Below, piece by piece: positions 36,045 through 45,218 of a stretch of 64,000 nt of DNA. The translations under genes were made by a program, and so were the position numbers. Source of the stretch: Staphylococcus sp. (lineage in GTDB: Bacteria > Bacteroidota > Bacteroidia > Bacteroidales > Muribaculaceae); the NCBI GenBank assembly GCA_023665865.1, contig JAMPDC010000001.1:718360-782359 (forward strand), given 5' to 3'. The notes below the pieces were generated by a model that was not told where the DNA came from, searched no databases, and worked only from the letters and a program-made list of their open reading frames with translations. Each line of letters begins with the position of its first letter. Position 1 is the stretch's first letter.

Positions 36045-38174
36045 TTATTTCGGTTCGATGCCGAGGTTTTCAAACATGAACGAATACATGTCGGTATATT
36101 CCTCAAGCTGCTTGGCAATGGGCTTGCCGGCGCCGTGTCCGGCCTTTGAGTCGATACGGATGAGCTTGGGAGCATCGCCGGTATCTGAAGCCTGGAGAGT
36201 TGCTGCATACTTGAATGAGTGTGCGGGGACTACGCGGTCATCATGATCGGCAGTGGTCACGAGGATCGCCGGATAGGGAGTGCCATCGTTCTTGATATTG
36301 TGGATGGGAGAGTAGTCGAGAAGATACTTGGCCATCTCAGGCGAATCGGCGCTTGTGCCGTAGTCCGAAGCCCAGTTCCAACCGATGGTGAAAAGATGAT
36401 AGCGCATCATGTCCATCACACCTACGCGGGGGATAGCCACCTTGAAGAGGTCGGGACGCAGGTTGACCGTAGCACCGACGAGGAGACCGCCGTTGCTGCC
36501 ACCCTCGATAGTGAGGTAGTCAGGTGAGGTCCATCCCTCTTTGATGAGATATTCGGCCGCACCGATGAAGTCGTTGAATACGTTGAGCTTATTCATCTTA
36601 GTGCCGCCCTGGTGCCACTCCTCGCCATATTCGGAACCGCCGCGGAGATTTGCCTGGGCATAGATCACACCGTTCTCAAGAAGGAACATGCGGTTGGCTG
36701 AGAAGCCGGGAGTGAGCGACACGTTAAAACCGCCGTAGCCATAAAGATAGACGGGATTCTTTCCGTTGCGCTCAAGCCCTTTCTTGTAGGTGAGGAACAT
36801 GGGGACTTTTGTACCGTCGGCCGAGGGATAGAACACCTGCTCGGTGACATATTCATCGAGGTTCACACCCTTGATCTCGGGCTGGAAGAGGCGCTTGCTC
36901 TCACCGGTCTTCACATCATAGGCATACTGGGTAGAGGGAGATGTGAATGAAGAGAAGGTATAGTAAACATCCTCGGGATATTTGCGCTCGGTGTAGAGAC
37001 CGACCGAACCGAAACCGGGGAGCTTGACATCGCTCTCTTTCTTGCCGTCCATATTATAAACGGCAATCTGGTCAGCGGCATCTTTCTCATAGGTCAGGAA
37101 GAGTTTGTCGCCGGCAAACTGAGCGTTTGTAAGCACGCCGTCGGCTTCAGGCACGAGCTCTTTCCAGTTTTCAATCTGCGGATTGGCGAGATCGGCCACC
37201 ATCAGGCGATTTTTAGATGCTCCGTAGGATGTGAGCAGATAGATCTTTCCGTCGATGACATCAATGACACCGACATTGTAGTCCTGGGTCGGAGCCATGG
37301 TCACCCATGCGCCGTTCTTGCGCACTTTAAGCTCGTTGCCGACACCTGCACCACCGACCGAGACAAACACTACCGGCTCAGACTCGGCTACAAAGGCAGA
37401 GTGGAAATGGAATGGATGGGCCGGGTCGCTGAACACGACAGTGTCCTCGCTCTGGGGTGTACCGATCTTATGATAGTAGACGAGGTGGTTCTGGTTTGCG
37501 TTGGAATACTCCTTGCCCTGCTCGGGTGCGGGATAAGCGCTGTAGTAGAAACCGTCGCCATCCCAGGCTGCACCGGTAAACTTGGCCCACTCGATGTGGT
37601 CGGGGAGCAGCTCTTTGGTCTTGGTATCCATCACATAGATTTCAGTCCAGTCCGAACCGCTGCGGCTGATGGTATAGGCTGTATATTTTCCATCCTTCGA
37701 CTGGCTGACTCCTGTGAGAGCCACAGTGCCGTCGTCGCTGAGGGTATTGGGATCGAGGAAGACTTCGCGCTCGGTGGAGTCGAGAGTCGGCTTGCGATAG
37801 AGCACCGACTGGTTGCGGAGTCCGTCGTTCTCATAGAAATAGAACATTCCGTCGTTCTCACGATAGGTGAGACCGCGCTTCACAAAATCGTTGAGCTCGT
37901 TGAGTCGCTTATTGATCTTCGAGCGGAAAGGTATCTTCGAGAGATAGGCATCGGTAACTGCATTTTCGGCCTCTACCCATTTGAGGGTTTCAGCGGCAGT
38001 GTCGTTTTCGAGAGGACGATAGTTGTCATTGACAGCCATGCCGAAGATAGTGTCGACGGTGCCGTCAGACGGAGCTGTCGGATAGCTGAGCTGCTTCTGC
38101 TGCGAGCATCCGACCATAGAGCCAAGGACTGTAGCAGCCATAAGCGCAGAGGTTAGATTTCGTGATAATGACAT
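36045..38174 (-). CDS. Prolyl oligopeptidase, S9A family, lipoprotein
   Basis: 709 aa from ATG 38174. Lipoprotein signal ending MVGC (Cys23). N-terminal YRPLENDTAAETLKWVEAENAVTDAYL, a seven-bladed propeller middle, and an alpha/beta hydrolase C-terminus: GYGGFNVSLTPGF, the nucleophile GGSNGGLL near residue 553, DHDDRVVP near 640 and SKAGHGAGKP near 675. Cleaves short peptides after proline, here outside the cytoplasm. Confidence 0.93.
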   Translation of the reverse strand: MSLSRNLTSALMAATVLGSMVGCSQQKQLSYPTAPSDGTVDTIFGMAVNDNYRPLENDTAAETLKWVEAENAVTDAYLSKIPFRSKINKRLNELNDFVKRGLTYRENDGMFYFYENDGLRNQSVLYRKPTLDSTEREVFLDPNTLSDDGTVALTGVSQSKDGKYTAYTISRSGSDWTEIYVMDTKTKELLPDHIEWAKFTGAAWDGDGFYYSAYPAPEQGKEYSNANQNHLVYYHKIGTPQSEDTVVFSDPAHPFHFHSAFVAESEPVVFVSVGGAGVGNELKVRKNGAWVTMAPTQDYNVGVIDVIDGKIYLLTSYGASKNRLMVADLANPQIENWKELVPEADGVLTNAQFAGDKLFLTYEKDAADQIAVYNMDGKKESDVKLPGFGSVGLYTERKYPEDVYYTFSSFTSPSTQYAYDVKTGESKRLFQPEIKGVNLDEYVTEQVFYPSADGTKVPMFLTYKKGLERNGKNPVYLYGYGGFNVSLTPGFSANRMFLLENGVIYAQANLRGGSEYGEEWHQGGTKMNKLNVFNDFIGAAEYLIKEGWTSPDYLTIEGGSNGGLLVGATVNLRPDLFKVAIPRVGVMDMMRYHLFTIGWNWASDYGTSADSPEMAKYLLDYSPIHNIKNDGTPYPAILVTTADHDDRVVPAHSFKYAATLQASDTGDAPKLIRIDSKAGHGAGKPIAKQLEEYTDMYSFMFENLGIEPK

Positions 38175-38280
38175 AAGTGATGGTTTAACTCTAAAAAAAT
38201 TGAGACATATTACCACAAAAGTAGGCATTTATTTCCAATCACCGTCAATAGTATGTGTTTAAAATCTATAATGGGACGGG

Positions 38281-38480
38281 AGAGTCGAGAATCGAGAGTC
38301 GAGAGTTGAGAATTGAGAATTGAGAATGGAGAATGGAGAATTGTGAATTGTGAGTCGAGAATGGAGCGCGTAGCTATCTTTCGACTCTCGACTGACGACT
38401 GACTCTCGATTCCCAACTCTCGATTCCCAACTCTCGACTCCCGACTCTCGACTCCCGACTCCCGACTCCCGACTCCCGAC
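38281..38480. repeat. 200-base array of GAGTC/GACTC units
   Basis: The left half is made of GAGTCGA, GAGAATTGA and GAATGGA units, the right half of complementary TCGACTC and CCCGACT units, with the centre CGCGTAGCTA at 38367-38376. The last five right-hand units are near-exact CGACTCC repeats. Same centre and same arms as 11389-11449. The whole can fold as one long imperfect hairpin. Confidence 0.8.
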
Positions 38481-38481
38481 T

Positions 38482-38520
38482 AAAAAAAGCTACAGCTCTC
38501 ACAACGGAGACCTGTAGCTT
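38482..38520 (-). terminator. Terminator of the tiny-ORF transcript
   Basis: Minus strand: AAGCTACAG, 16-base loop, CTGTAGCTT, then a T run (plus-strand A run 38482-38488). Confidence 0.8.
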
Positions 38521-38698
38521 GTTGATTTCATTATATCAATGCTATTGAATGATCTAAAAAGAGGGACGGGTCTGAACGCCGCGGACTTTTGACGGCACGA
38601 TTGCCGCTTTTCAATCCTGATAGTTTTGTCTGTTTCAGACGTTCCTTGTCCCCTGAGGGAGAATTCGGGCGTACCGTTGTGGCGCGCTCCGTCGATTA

Positions 38699-38800
38699 TC
38701 AGAGTTCGTGATAATGTTCGGAGTCATTCACACGATACATGAGGGCTGCTGATTCGCAATACCACTCGATGGCTTTTTTTACCATTTTTGTTACTTTCAT
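38699..38800 (-). CDS. Tiny protein, 33 aa
   Basis: Starts at ATG 38800: a basic helix-like start (MKVTKMVKKAIEWYCESAAL) and an acidic tail ending HYHEL. It lies inside a transcript bounded by a strong terminator at 38482-38520. Not recognised. The region from 38521 to 38698 holds no other gene and is probably the 3' untranslated part. Confidence 0.45.
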   Translation of the reverse strand: MKVTKMVKKAIEWYCESAALMYRVNDSEHYHEL

Positions 38801-38898
38801 AATGCGTTCATTTTAAAAGTTAAACATACATGGGAGAATTAATTGATTTTGCTTTCCGGCGACGTGAGGAGACGCTACGGCAGCTTTGGATGTCGGCC

Positions 38899-39021
38899 TC
38901 ATTCCATCTCTTCATGCGAGCGGTAGACGCAGTCTCCGGTCGTACGGAAACAGTCTCGCTCGCCGAGAGTGCGGAAGAATGAGTGAACGTCTGCTTTGAG
39001 AACCTTAAACATGTTGGTCAT
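38899..39021 (-). CDS. Tiny protein, 40 aa
   Basis: Starts at ATG 39021 after an A/T-rich leader: MTNMFKVLKADVHSFFRTLG followed by a Cys-containing tail (CFRTTGDCVYRSHEEME). The layout basic-amphipathic then acidic is like the 33-aa ORF downstream. Not recognised; no signal peptide. Confidence 0.45.
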   Translation of the reverse strand: MTNMFKVLKADVHSFFRTLGERDCFRTTGDCVYRSHEEME

Positions 39022-39082
39022 AGTTGCAGAATTTTTAATTAAACCTTAAATAAAACAATCTTTTTTTTCTCTCTTATGAAAT

Positions 39083-39182
39083 CCGATAGCGCTCTGCTGA
39101 CGTTATTAGGACGAACCCTATTCATCAGCATCGCTATCGGCTTCGTTCACTAATACTAACATTCAAATACGCTGCAAAGTTA
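39083..39182 (-). promoter_or_regulatory. Structured leader and -7 element of the tiny-ORF transcript
   Basis: Minus strand -7 TAACTTTG at 39182-39175, with no good -33. The RNA then folds CCGATAGCG (39140-39132) with CGCTATCGG (39091-39083), plus an inner CTGATG/CGTCAG pairing. It ends about 60 bases before the 40-aa ORF. Confidence 0.5.
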
Positions 39183-39436
39183 GATGTATTTTCTCAAATT
39201 ATGCTATAAAAATATGTTCTTTAACATAAATCCCACCCGAAACCCCTCTGTATCCACGCATTTAACATTGTTAATTTCAAATGTTAAAATCGCAAATTAT
39301 TGAGAAGATAAAACTATTGTGAAGATAATATATTACTTTAGACATAATAGGACATCGTAGTTTTTAATGCTACCATGCCCTATTATATTCAAATATTATG
39401 ATTTCAGTTTAAATATTCGACCTATTAGTCAATACT
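39183..39436. other. AT-rich intergenic region without a gene
   Basis: No ORF of note. An imperfect hairpin (about 39346-39386, CCTATTAT-type arms) could end the minus-strand gene that stops at 39437. Otherwise nothing is seen. Confidence 0.5.
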
Positions 39437-42331
39437 TCAACGAATAAACTTAAGAGAGCGATCTTTGATTCGCATTATATATATGCCATGCGGTAACTGT
39501 GGGCAATTTCCTAATTTCCCATTAAAAACCATATTCCCATTTAAGTCAATTATAATACATGTATCGTCAAATTGAAAATCAATATTATCTACTTTACTGC
39601 TACCTTTACCCACAACTTTAATCCTTATCTTTTTATCAATAATATAATTTGACATTCGAATTGTAATATTTATATCACATTCTCCAATGCTCTTAGCATG
39701 AAGAATTCCATCATTTATTATATCAGCAATTTCATCGTTAGACGATTCCCATTCGATATTATCAAATGTTCCATCTAATGGTTCTGTCTGTATCGGAATA
39801 ATGAACTTACTATCTTCACAAACTTCTAGTTCCTCAGGCACTATTAGATCCTTGAGATCCGGATTTCTCTTGGATTTTAAAAACATATTCGGATATATAA
39901 ATAGGACACTGGATCCCACTGGATTAGTCGAATAATCTATAATTTCGCTATGGCAAAATTCTTTATCTACAGATTGATTTCCCCATCCATATATATCACC
40001 ATCTGTTGACAATGCAATAGCATAATCTTCAGAAACCGATATTGTTTCATATCTTACATTTCCTGAAGGACTTTCTTTAATTCTGACTGCTCCTTCAGAA
40101 TTTATAAATCTATTATTACTCTTAAAATAATCATCTCCTTCATAAGAAAAGTAATCACCGAGTCTAAAATTTGAGTTTGTACCCCAGCCAAATAGTTCTC
40201 CGTTGTTTGTTATATAGTATCCTCTATTAGAATTGCCTTCTAACATTTTTACATTTTCTGCGAACTTTCTCACTTTCATCAAATTAGTTGTTTCTGTCAC
40301 TTGCCACGCTGTACCATCTTCTTTTAAATATATTGGGAGAGAGCGCGCGATACCCCCTAAAATAGAAGCGGATTTAACACCATAATCGATCGGTTTAGGA
40401 GTTTTATACTGTTCATTGGAATTTCCACTAAATGTTCCCCAACCGCCTAATTGACCTGTATTCATTAGCGCTAGAACAAAATTATCCCCAGCAAACACAG
40501 ACTTAACATTATATGCAAGTAATATTGGAGTGTCTGAATATTTTTCGCCATATCTATTTGATTTAGTGCCCTTACCCATTAGCTCATAACTCGTATCTCT
40601 TCCTACTCCATACAGACATTCATCATCTGTAACATAAAACAATGCTCCATTAAGCGCTATATCTGAAACATTTTTTGCATACAATCTTGGAATAGAGCCA
40701 AAATTATCTAGGAGATATTGTGTGCCAGCCACCCATAAATTGTGATCAGTATCTATATACGCAATCAAAGAACCAGTACAGACCCCCTTGATTGCATTAG
40801 GATACTCATGCATACTATTAACCCCAGATGACGATAATGCACCCCAATAATGCAATACTTTATCCGATGTTATATAAAGAGAGCCTTTTTCCCCTGCATG
40901 TATTGAAATAGGATGACAAATATCCACTTCGTCATGAGGAACAGTCTCCCATGCATATTCTAATGCTATATTAGTATCACCCGAACTTGATAATAAACTA
41001 TATTCCGGTATTAATATTTTACATACATGTTTTCCTTTGGAATCCAAGCCTTCCGGAAACAGATATAGTTTTTTATCATAAATCGTACACTCTATGTTTG
41101 CTTGCTTCCCATCTACAGTAAACTTTAAATTAGATTTATTTACATCCTTTAGTATTGAATTAAATTCGATAAATGGACGATTGAAATCACTCACATTTTT
41201 ATCACTATTATCCGGAAACTTCTTTATAACTTTTAAAGATGTTATTTCTATATCAAGATTTATGATTTCACTTGATATGTAATCATTATGAATTGCAACA
41301 GCACGTAATTGTGTAGAATTTTGCAATTTGATAGGTTCTACATACTTATTACTCCTTTCGGTTGGATTTGATCCATCTGTCGTATAATATATAGTTGCAT
41401 TAGAATTATCACTTCTAAGCTCAACTACCGTCCCTTTCTCGTAAAGACCAGACTGCAATGAGGAAAATATTTTTAGTTTCGATTTATTTACAGTAACTTG
41501 ACAAGAAGAGGATAGACCATTAGAAGTCCTCACAGTAACAATAGAATTACCATAACGTAGTGCCTTTATTGTTCCTGAAGCAACCGTAATAACTGACGGA
41601 TTTGATGTTGACCATGTATATGATGTTTGCGCATTTGAAGGGCTCAACGTTGGCGTAATTGATCTTGACTCACCTGAAGTCATTGTAATAGCTGATGGGA
41701 TGTACACAGATATAGGATCTATTTTTTCTATGATGATCTTTACAGATGCAACATTTCCTCCTAAATTTGATGATGCAGTAATTGTTGCTTCACCTGCCCG
41801 CAAAGCTGTTACCATACCAAATTGATCTACTATAGCAGTACTTGACCCGCAATTCCATTTTATATTGGGGGTTACATTATATGAGGAACTAGCGAATCTA
41901 TAATTTAGTTGCATCGTTTCTCCGACAGCCATTTTAGGTCGTGGCGCAGATATTATAATATCATTACCCTCACACCTAAGCGTATGGTATTCTCTTGAAG
42001 TTCCAGCATGCATATTGCCGTTACTATATACAATAGTATAACTTAAAAAACATTCAATCGTAACAGAACCTTCAAAATAAGATGTTATCGTAACTTCTCC
42101 TAAACCATCTGTATTTTTAATATTAACTTTTGAACTTGAGCACGAATATGACCATGAATTTAAGTAACTATTTTTTACTGGAGCCTGCGGAATAGGCAAA
42201 ATAAACACCTCGCCTACTTTCTTAGTATAAGATTCAGCATTTACTGAAACGGGAGTAATACAGCATAACAAAATAGTCATTACTAATACTTGTAACCAAT
42301 TAAACTGATTTTTTTGCTTCTTATCGAACAT
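39437..42331 (-). CDS. Large exported Big_2 / RCC1-like protein with T9SS-type C-terminus
   Basis: 964 aa from ATG 42331. Signal peptide ends near VNAES. Then Ig-like Big_2 units (PKMAVGETMQLNYRF, SAITMTSGESRSITPTLSPSNAQTSYTWSTSNPSVITV), a chitobiase-C-like unit (ATIYYTTDGSNPTERS), and about 330 residues of RCC1-like blades (LHYWGALSS, LYGVGRDTSYELMGKGTKSN, LGGWGTFSGNSNEQ, LFGWGTNSNFRLGDYF, IYGWGNQS). One more Big_2 unit (NIEWESSNDEIADI) leads to the end GIYIMRIKDRSLKFIR, which resembles a T9SS sorting signal. Much more AT-rich than its neighbours. Confidence 0.8.
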   Translation of the reverse strand: MFDKKQKNQFNWLQVLVMTILLCCITPVSVNAESYTKKVGEVFILPIPQAPVKNSYLNSWSYSCSSSKVNIKNTDGLGEVTITSYFEGSVTIECFLSYTIVYSNGNMHAGTSREYHTLRCEGNDIIISAPRPKMAVGETMQLNYRFASSSYNVTPNIKWNCGSSTAIVDQFGMVTALRAGEATITASSNLGGNVASVKIIIEKIDPISVYIPSAITMTSGESRSITPTLSPSNAQTSYTWSTSNPSVITVASGTIKALRYGNSIVTVRTSNGLSSSCQVTVNKSKLKIFSSLQSGLYEKGTVVELRSDNSNATIYYTTDGSNPTERSNKYVEPIKLQNSTQLRAVAIHNDYISSEIINLDIEITSLKVIKKFPDNSDKNVSDFNRPFIEFNSILKDVNKSNLKFTVDGKQANIECTIYDKKLYLFPEGLDSKGKHVCKILIPEYSLLSSSGDTNIALEYAWETVPHDEVDICHPISIHAGEKGSLYITSDKVLHYWGALSSSGVNSMHEYPNAIKGVCTGSLIAYIDTDHNLWVAGTQYLLDNFGSIPRLYAKNVSDIALNGALFYVTDDECLYGVGRDTSYELMGKGTKSNRYGEKYSDTPILLAYNVKSVFAGDNFVLALMNTGQLGGWGTFSGNSNEQYKTPKPIDYGVKSASILGGIARSLPIYLKEDGTAWQVTETTNLMKVRKFAENVKMLEGNSNRGYYITNNGELFGWGTNSNFRLGDYFSYEGDDYFKSNNRFINSEGAVRIKESPSGNVRYETISVSEDYAIALSTDGDIYGWGNQSVDKEFCHSEIIDYSTNPVGSSVLFIYPNMFLKSKRNPDLKDLIVPEELEVCEDSKFIIPIQTEPLDGTFDNIEWESSNDEIADIINDGILHAKSIGECDINITIRMSNYIIDKKIRIKVVGKGSSKVDNIDFQFDDTCIIIDLNGNMVFNGKLGNCPQLPHGIYIMRIKDRSLKFIR

Positions 42332-42390
42332 AACAATATCTGAATTATAGTACACTCTTATATAAAATTTTAATCTAATGAACTCCTTAT

Positions 42391-43407
42391 TTATTTCAAA
42401 ATCTCCGGGAAAGTAGCGGTAGTGATGATTGAATAGGTTGAGTCGGAGGGATTGAGGGTGACAAAGAGGGCGTCGACACCATCTACATCATCGAGCATCA
42501 CACGGGCGCTGTCGGCGCTCATGGCCATGCAGGCTGTAGCGTAGGCATCGGCAAGCATAGCCGACGGAGCCACGACGGTGGCCGAGAGCAGATCGGTGTG
42601 GGCCGGCCGTCCGTCACGGGTGCTTATGGTGTGCCAGATGCGTCCGGATGCTGTCTGCTTATAGTTCCGGTAGTTGCCGGAGGTAGCAATTCCTCCCGAC
42701 GAGCGGGTGATCACACCCATGCGCTCATGGACGATGGACGTATCATTGTCGACGGGTGCATCAACCATGATATGCCACTCATCGCCACGCTGATTATGGC
42801 CACTGAGAGCGATTTCACCTCCGATCTCCACCATATAGTTATCGCAACCGTTGCGGCGGAGCATCTCCCCGACAAGATCGCAGCCATAGCCCTTGGTAAT
42901 GGCTGAGAAATTAAATTCGGTCTCTGGCGAGAGCCTGACGATATGGCCGGCACTGTCGATGGAGCAGTTGAGGATGCCGACGGTAGGCATGACGCTGTCG
43001 ATCATCTCTTGCGTCGGCTCTACTCCGGAATTGCGGTAACCGAATCCCCAGAGATTGACAAGCGGGGCGACCGTCGGGTCGAAAGCCCCCCCGCTGCGGC
43101 GGCACACATCCTGCGAGGCAGCGAAGATGCGGCGCAGCAAGGTATCGGCCACCGGATCGTCACCCCGGTTGATGCGCGAGATGAGCGAACTGTCGTTGAA
43201 CGGCGACAGCGACATCTCCACCTGCTTCATCACCGCGAGCACTGAGTCGCTAAGATCGACGGCTGACTCATAGCGTATATTATAGGTGGTGTTCCACACC
43301 CCACCCTGCATGACATAGTATTGCTTCCGTGGGCCACATGATCCCGCCAAAACGAGGAGGGTCACAAGCACGAAGATGGCCGGAAACAGACGACGGCTTA
43401 TTTTCAT
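42391..43407 (-). CDS. apbE: FAD:protein FMN transferase, lipoprotein
   Basis: 338 aa. Lipoprotein signal ending AGSC. ApbE marks: MQGGVWNTTYNIRY, FNDSSLISRINRG, FDPTVAPLVNLWGFG, FNFSAITKGYGCDLVGE, YMVEIGGEIALSG, TSGNYRNYK, and WHTISTRDGRPAHTDLLSATVVAPSAMLADAYATA, which holds the Mg/FAD ligands. It covalently loads FMN on RnfG/NqrC-type subunits in the periplasm, important for the Na+-pumping chain of Bacteroidales. Confidence 0.93.
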   Translation of the reverse strand: MKISRRLFPAIFVLVTLLVLAGSCGPRKQYYVMQGGVWNTTYNIRYESAVDLSDSVLAVMKQVEMSLSPFNDSSLISRINRGDDPVADTLLRRIFAASQDVCRRSGGAFDPTVAPLVNLWGFGYRNSGVEPTQEMIDSVMPTVGILNCSIDSAGHIVRLSPETEFNFSAITKGYGCDLVGEMLRRNGCDNYMVEIGGEIALSGHNQRGDEWHIMVDAPVDNDTSIVHERMGVITRSSGGIATSGNYRNYKQTASGRIWHTISTRDGRPAHTDLLSATVVAPSAMLADAYATACMAMSADSARVMLDDVDGVDALFVTLNPSDSTYSIITTATFPEILK

Positions 43408-43444
43408 TATTCGGTCTGAGATTGTTTTATACGTGATTTTTCCT

Positions 43445-43476
43445 CAAAATTACTAAAAGAATCCGAATTAATTCAA
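43445..43476 (-). promoter_or_regulatory. Promoter of apbE, back-to-back with the DJ-1 promoter
   Basis: Minus strand TTG (43476-43474), 21 bases, TAATTTTG (43452-43445). On the plus strand TAAATTTG at 43477-43484 is a -7 for the DJ-1 gene and touches the apbE -33. Confidence 0.6.
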
Positions 43477-43560
43477 TAAATTTGCCATTGACAAGTGTTG
43501 ATAGTCTGTAAGCCTGACAGCAATCATCAATTCAAACCCTCAAATACATTTATATCATTT

Positions 43561-44112
43561 ATGGAAAAATCCTATCTCTTTCTTGCCGACGGTTTCGAGG
43601 AGACAGAGGCACTCGCCACTGTAGACCTTCTCCGTCGTGCCGGCATTGACGTAGACACAGTGTCGATCAACGAAACCCTTGCCGTCAAGGGTGCTCACAA
43701 TATAGAAGTGGCTGCCGACATCCTCCTCGCCGACTGCCCCGACAAGGCACATATCTTCATCGCTCCCGGTGGCATGCCCGGTGCCTCAAACCTCGCAGCC
43801 AACACAAGAGTGTGTCAACTCTTCACCGACCAGCATGCAGCCGGAGGCCGCGTGGCCGCCATCTGCGCCGCTCCGGCAGTGTTGCTCGCTCCGCTCGGGA
43901 TCCTCGACGGTTATGACTCGACATGCTATCCCGGCTTTGAAGAGGCTCTGACCGCCGGCGGCTCGCACCACAAGAACCAGCGTGTGGTTGTCGACCGTAA
44001 TGTCATCACAGCCAACGGCCCCTCGTCGGCAATTCCTTTCGCGCTCTCGATCATTGAAGCGCTGAAGGGCCAGGACAAGGCCGACGAAGTCGCAGCCGGA
44101 CTCCTCTGCTGA
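43561..44112 (+). CDS. DJ-1/PfpI family protein
   Basis: 183 aa. Class I amidotransferase-like fold with nucleophile Cys in AAICAAPAVLLAP (about residue 104), the Glu in FEETEALATVDLLRRAGI, and the His in GGSHHKNQRVV. Family members act as chaperones, glyoxalase/deglycase-like enzymes or oxidative stress proteins; which applies here cannot be told. Start at ATG 43561; upstream open frame lies over the promoter. Confidence 0.9.
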   Translation: MEKSYLFLADGFEETEALATVDLLRRAGIDVDTVSINETLAVKGAHNIEVAADILLADCPDKAHIFIAPGGMPGASNLAANTRVCQLFTDQHAAGGRVAAICAAPAVLLAPLGILDGYDSTCYPGFEEALTAGGSHHKNQRVVVDRNVITANGPSSAIPFALSIIEALKGQDKADEVAAGLLC

Positions 44113-44136
44113 TTCTTGCCTGCATAAAAAAATATT

Positions 44137-44171
44137 CGCGCCGGAAGATGACACAATCATCTTCCGGCGCG
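44137..44171. terminator. Bidirectional terminator between DJ-1 and the lipid kinase
   Basis: Perfect 15-pair stem CGCGCCGGAAGATGA / TCATCTTCCGGCGCG, loop CACAA. On the minus strand a T-run follows. Confidence 0.85.
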
Positions 44172-44193
44172 TTGCCTTTATCTATGCCGTCTG

Positions 44194-45156
44194 TCAGGCT
44201 TTCTGAAAGAGGTTGGTCACCGCCAGACGGAAATCATTGAACATCGCGGTCACCGGCGTCACAATCGGTTTGAACGGGTGGACCACCTTGGGCGTGAAAA
44301 CCTTCAGTCCGTTGTGGTGACAGCGGATGTCGAGCCGCTCGTCGAAGTCAAGAGGCTCACCGTCGAGATGGAAAGGGCCGCGGCGTTCGCGCTCGATGAT
44401 GATATTGTCGGTACGGAAAGTGTTGATAAGCATGTTGCGCTCAATCATACCGGTCATCATATCTACCCCGACGAGAGCTGTCGAAAGTGTGTTGCCGGCA
44501 TGGATGATGGTGACATCGAGCAGACCGTCGTTGATCGACGCGCTCGGGGCAATATAGGCGTTATTACCATATTGCGAGGCATTGCACACAGCTACGAGAA
44601 AAGCTTTTTCAGTCAGCTTCTGACCGTTGGCACTGATGGTATAGTATTCCGGTTCATAGCTGGCATAGGTCTCGAAAGTGCTCTGTATATATGTCAGTTT
44701 GCCGCGTGTTTTCTTGCGGGCGAAAGCCGCGCTGACAGCTGCGTCAAACCCCACACCGCAGGTGCAGAAAAACTTGCGGTCGTTGACCGTGGCATAGTCT
44801 ATTGTCTCCGGATGGTTTTCAAGAATCACCTTCAGTCCCTCACGCAGATCAATCGGTATGCCGAGATGTCTTGCCAGGCCATTTCCTGAGCCACAAGGGA
44901 GGATGCCGAGTACCACTCCGGTACCACATAGGGCGGCAGCGGTTTCATTAATGGTACCGTCGCCACCGGCAGCGATGACGGTGTCACAATTCTTTTCTAT
45001 AGCGGAGTGTGCGAGGCGGGTCGCATCGCCATGGCCTTTGGTGAAGACCACTTCTACTTCCCAGCCGAGCGGAGAGAGCGAATCGATTACCAGACGGTCA
45101 AGTCCGGCTTTATTCTTCGTGCCGGAGATGGGGTTGATGATCAGACGTGCTTTCAT
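44194..45156 (-). CDS. Diacylglycerol kinase-like lipid kinase (YegS/BmrU family)
   Basis: 320 aa. INPISGTKNK at the start, the ATP motif AAGGDGTINETAAAL, LPCGSGNGLARHLGI, FFCTCGVGFDAAVS, and FHLDGEPLDFDERLDIRCHHNGLKVFTP at the end. Phosphorylates a lipid such as diacylglycerol, or a sphingoid base in Bacteroidetes, at the inner membrane. Which lipid is used is not visible. Confidence 0.9.
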   Translation of the reverse strand: MKARLIINPISGTKNKAGLDRLVIDSLSPLGWEVEVVFTKGHGDATRLAHSAIEKNCDTVIAAGGDGTINETAAALCGTGVVLGILPCGSGNGLARHLGIPIDLREGLKVILENHPETIDYATVNDRKFFCTCGVGFDAAVSAAFARKKTRGKLTYIQSTFETYASYEPEYYTISANGQKLTEKAFLVAVCNASQYGNNAYIAPSASINDGLLDVTIIHAGNTLSTALVGVDMMTGMIERNMLINTFRTDNIIIERERRGPFHLDGEPLDFDERLDIRCHHNGLKVFTPKVVHPFKPIVTPVTAMFNDFRLAVTNLFQKA

Positions 45157-45218
45157 TTATACAGAAGATAGATCTATGGTAGCTCTGTGATGATTTAGGC
45201 TTGCCGGAGGCTTGGCTA

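Noticed and set aside
38281-38480. Short-unit array considered as CRISPR
   Set aside because: Units are 7-10 bases and contiguous, with no unique spacers and no cas genes; it folds as a single palindrome.
42598-43245. Plus-strand ORFs inside apbE
   Set aside because: Shadow frames of a well-supported gene.
43495-43560. N-terminal extension of the DJ-1 protein
   Set aside because: It would begin right at the promoter -7 and has no similarity to the family start, which fits ATG 43561.
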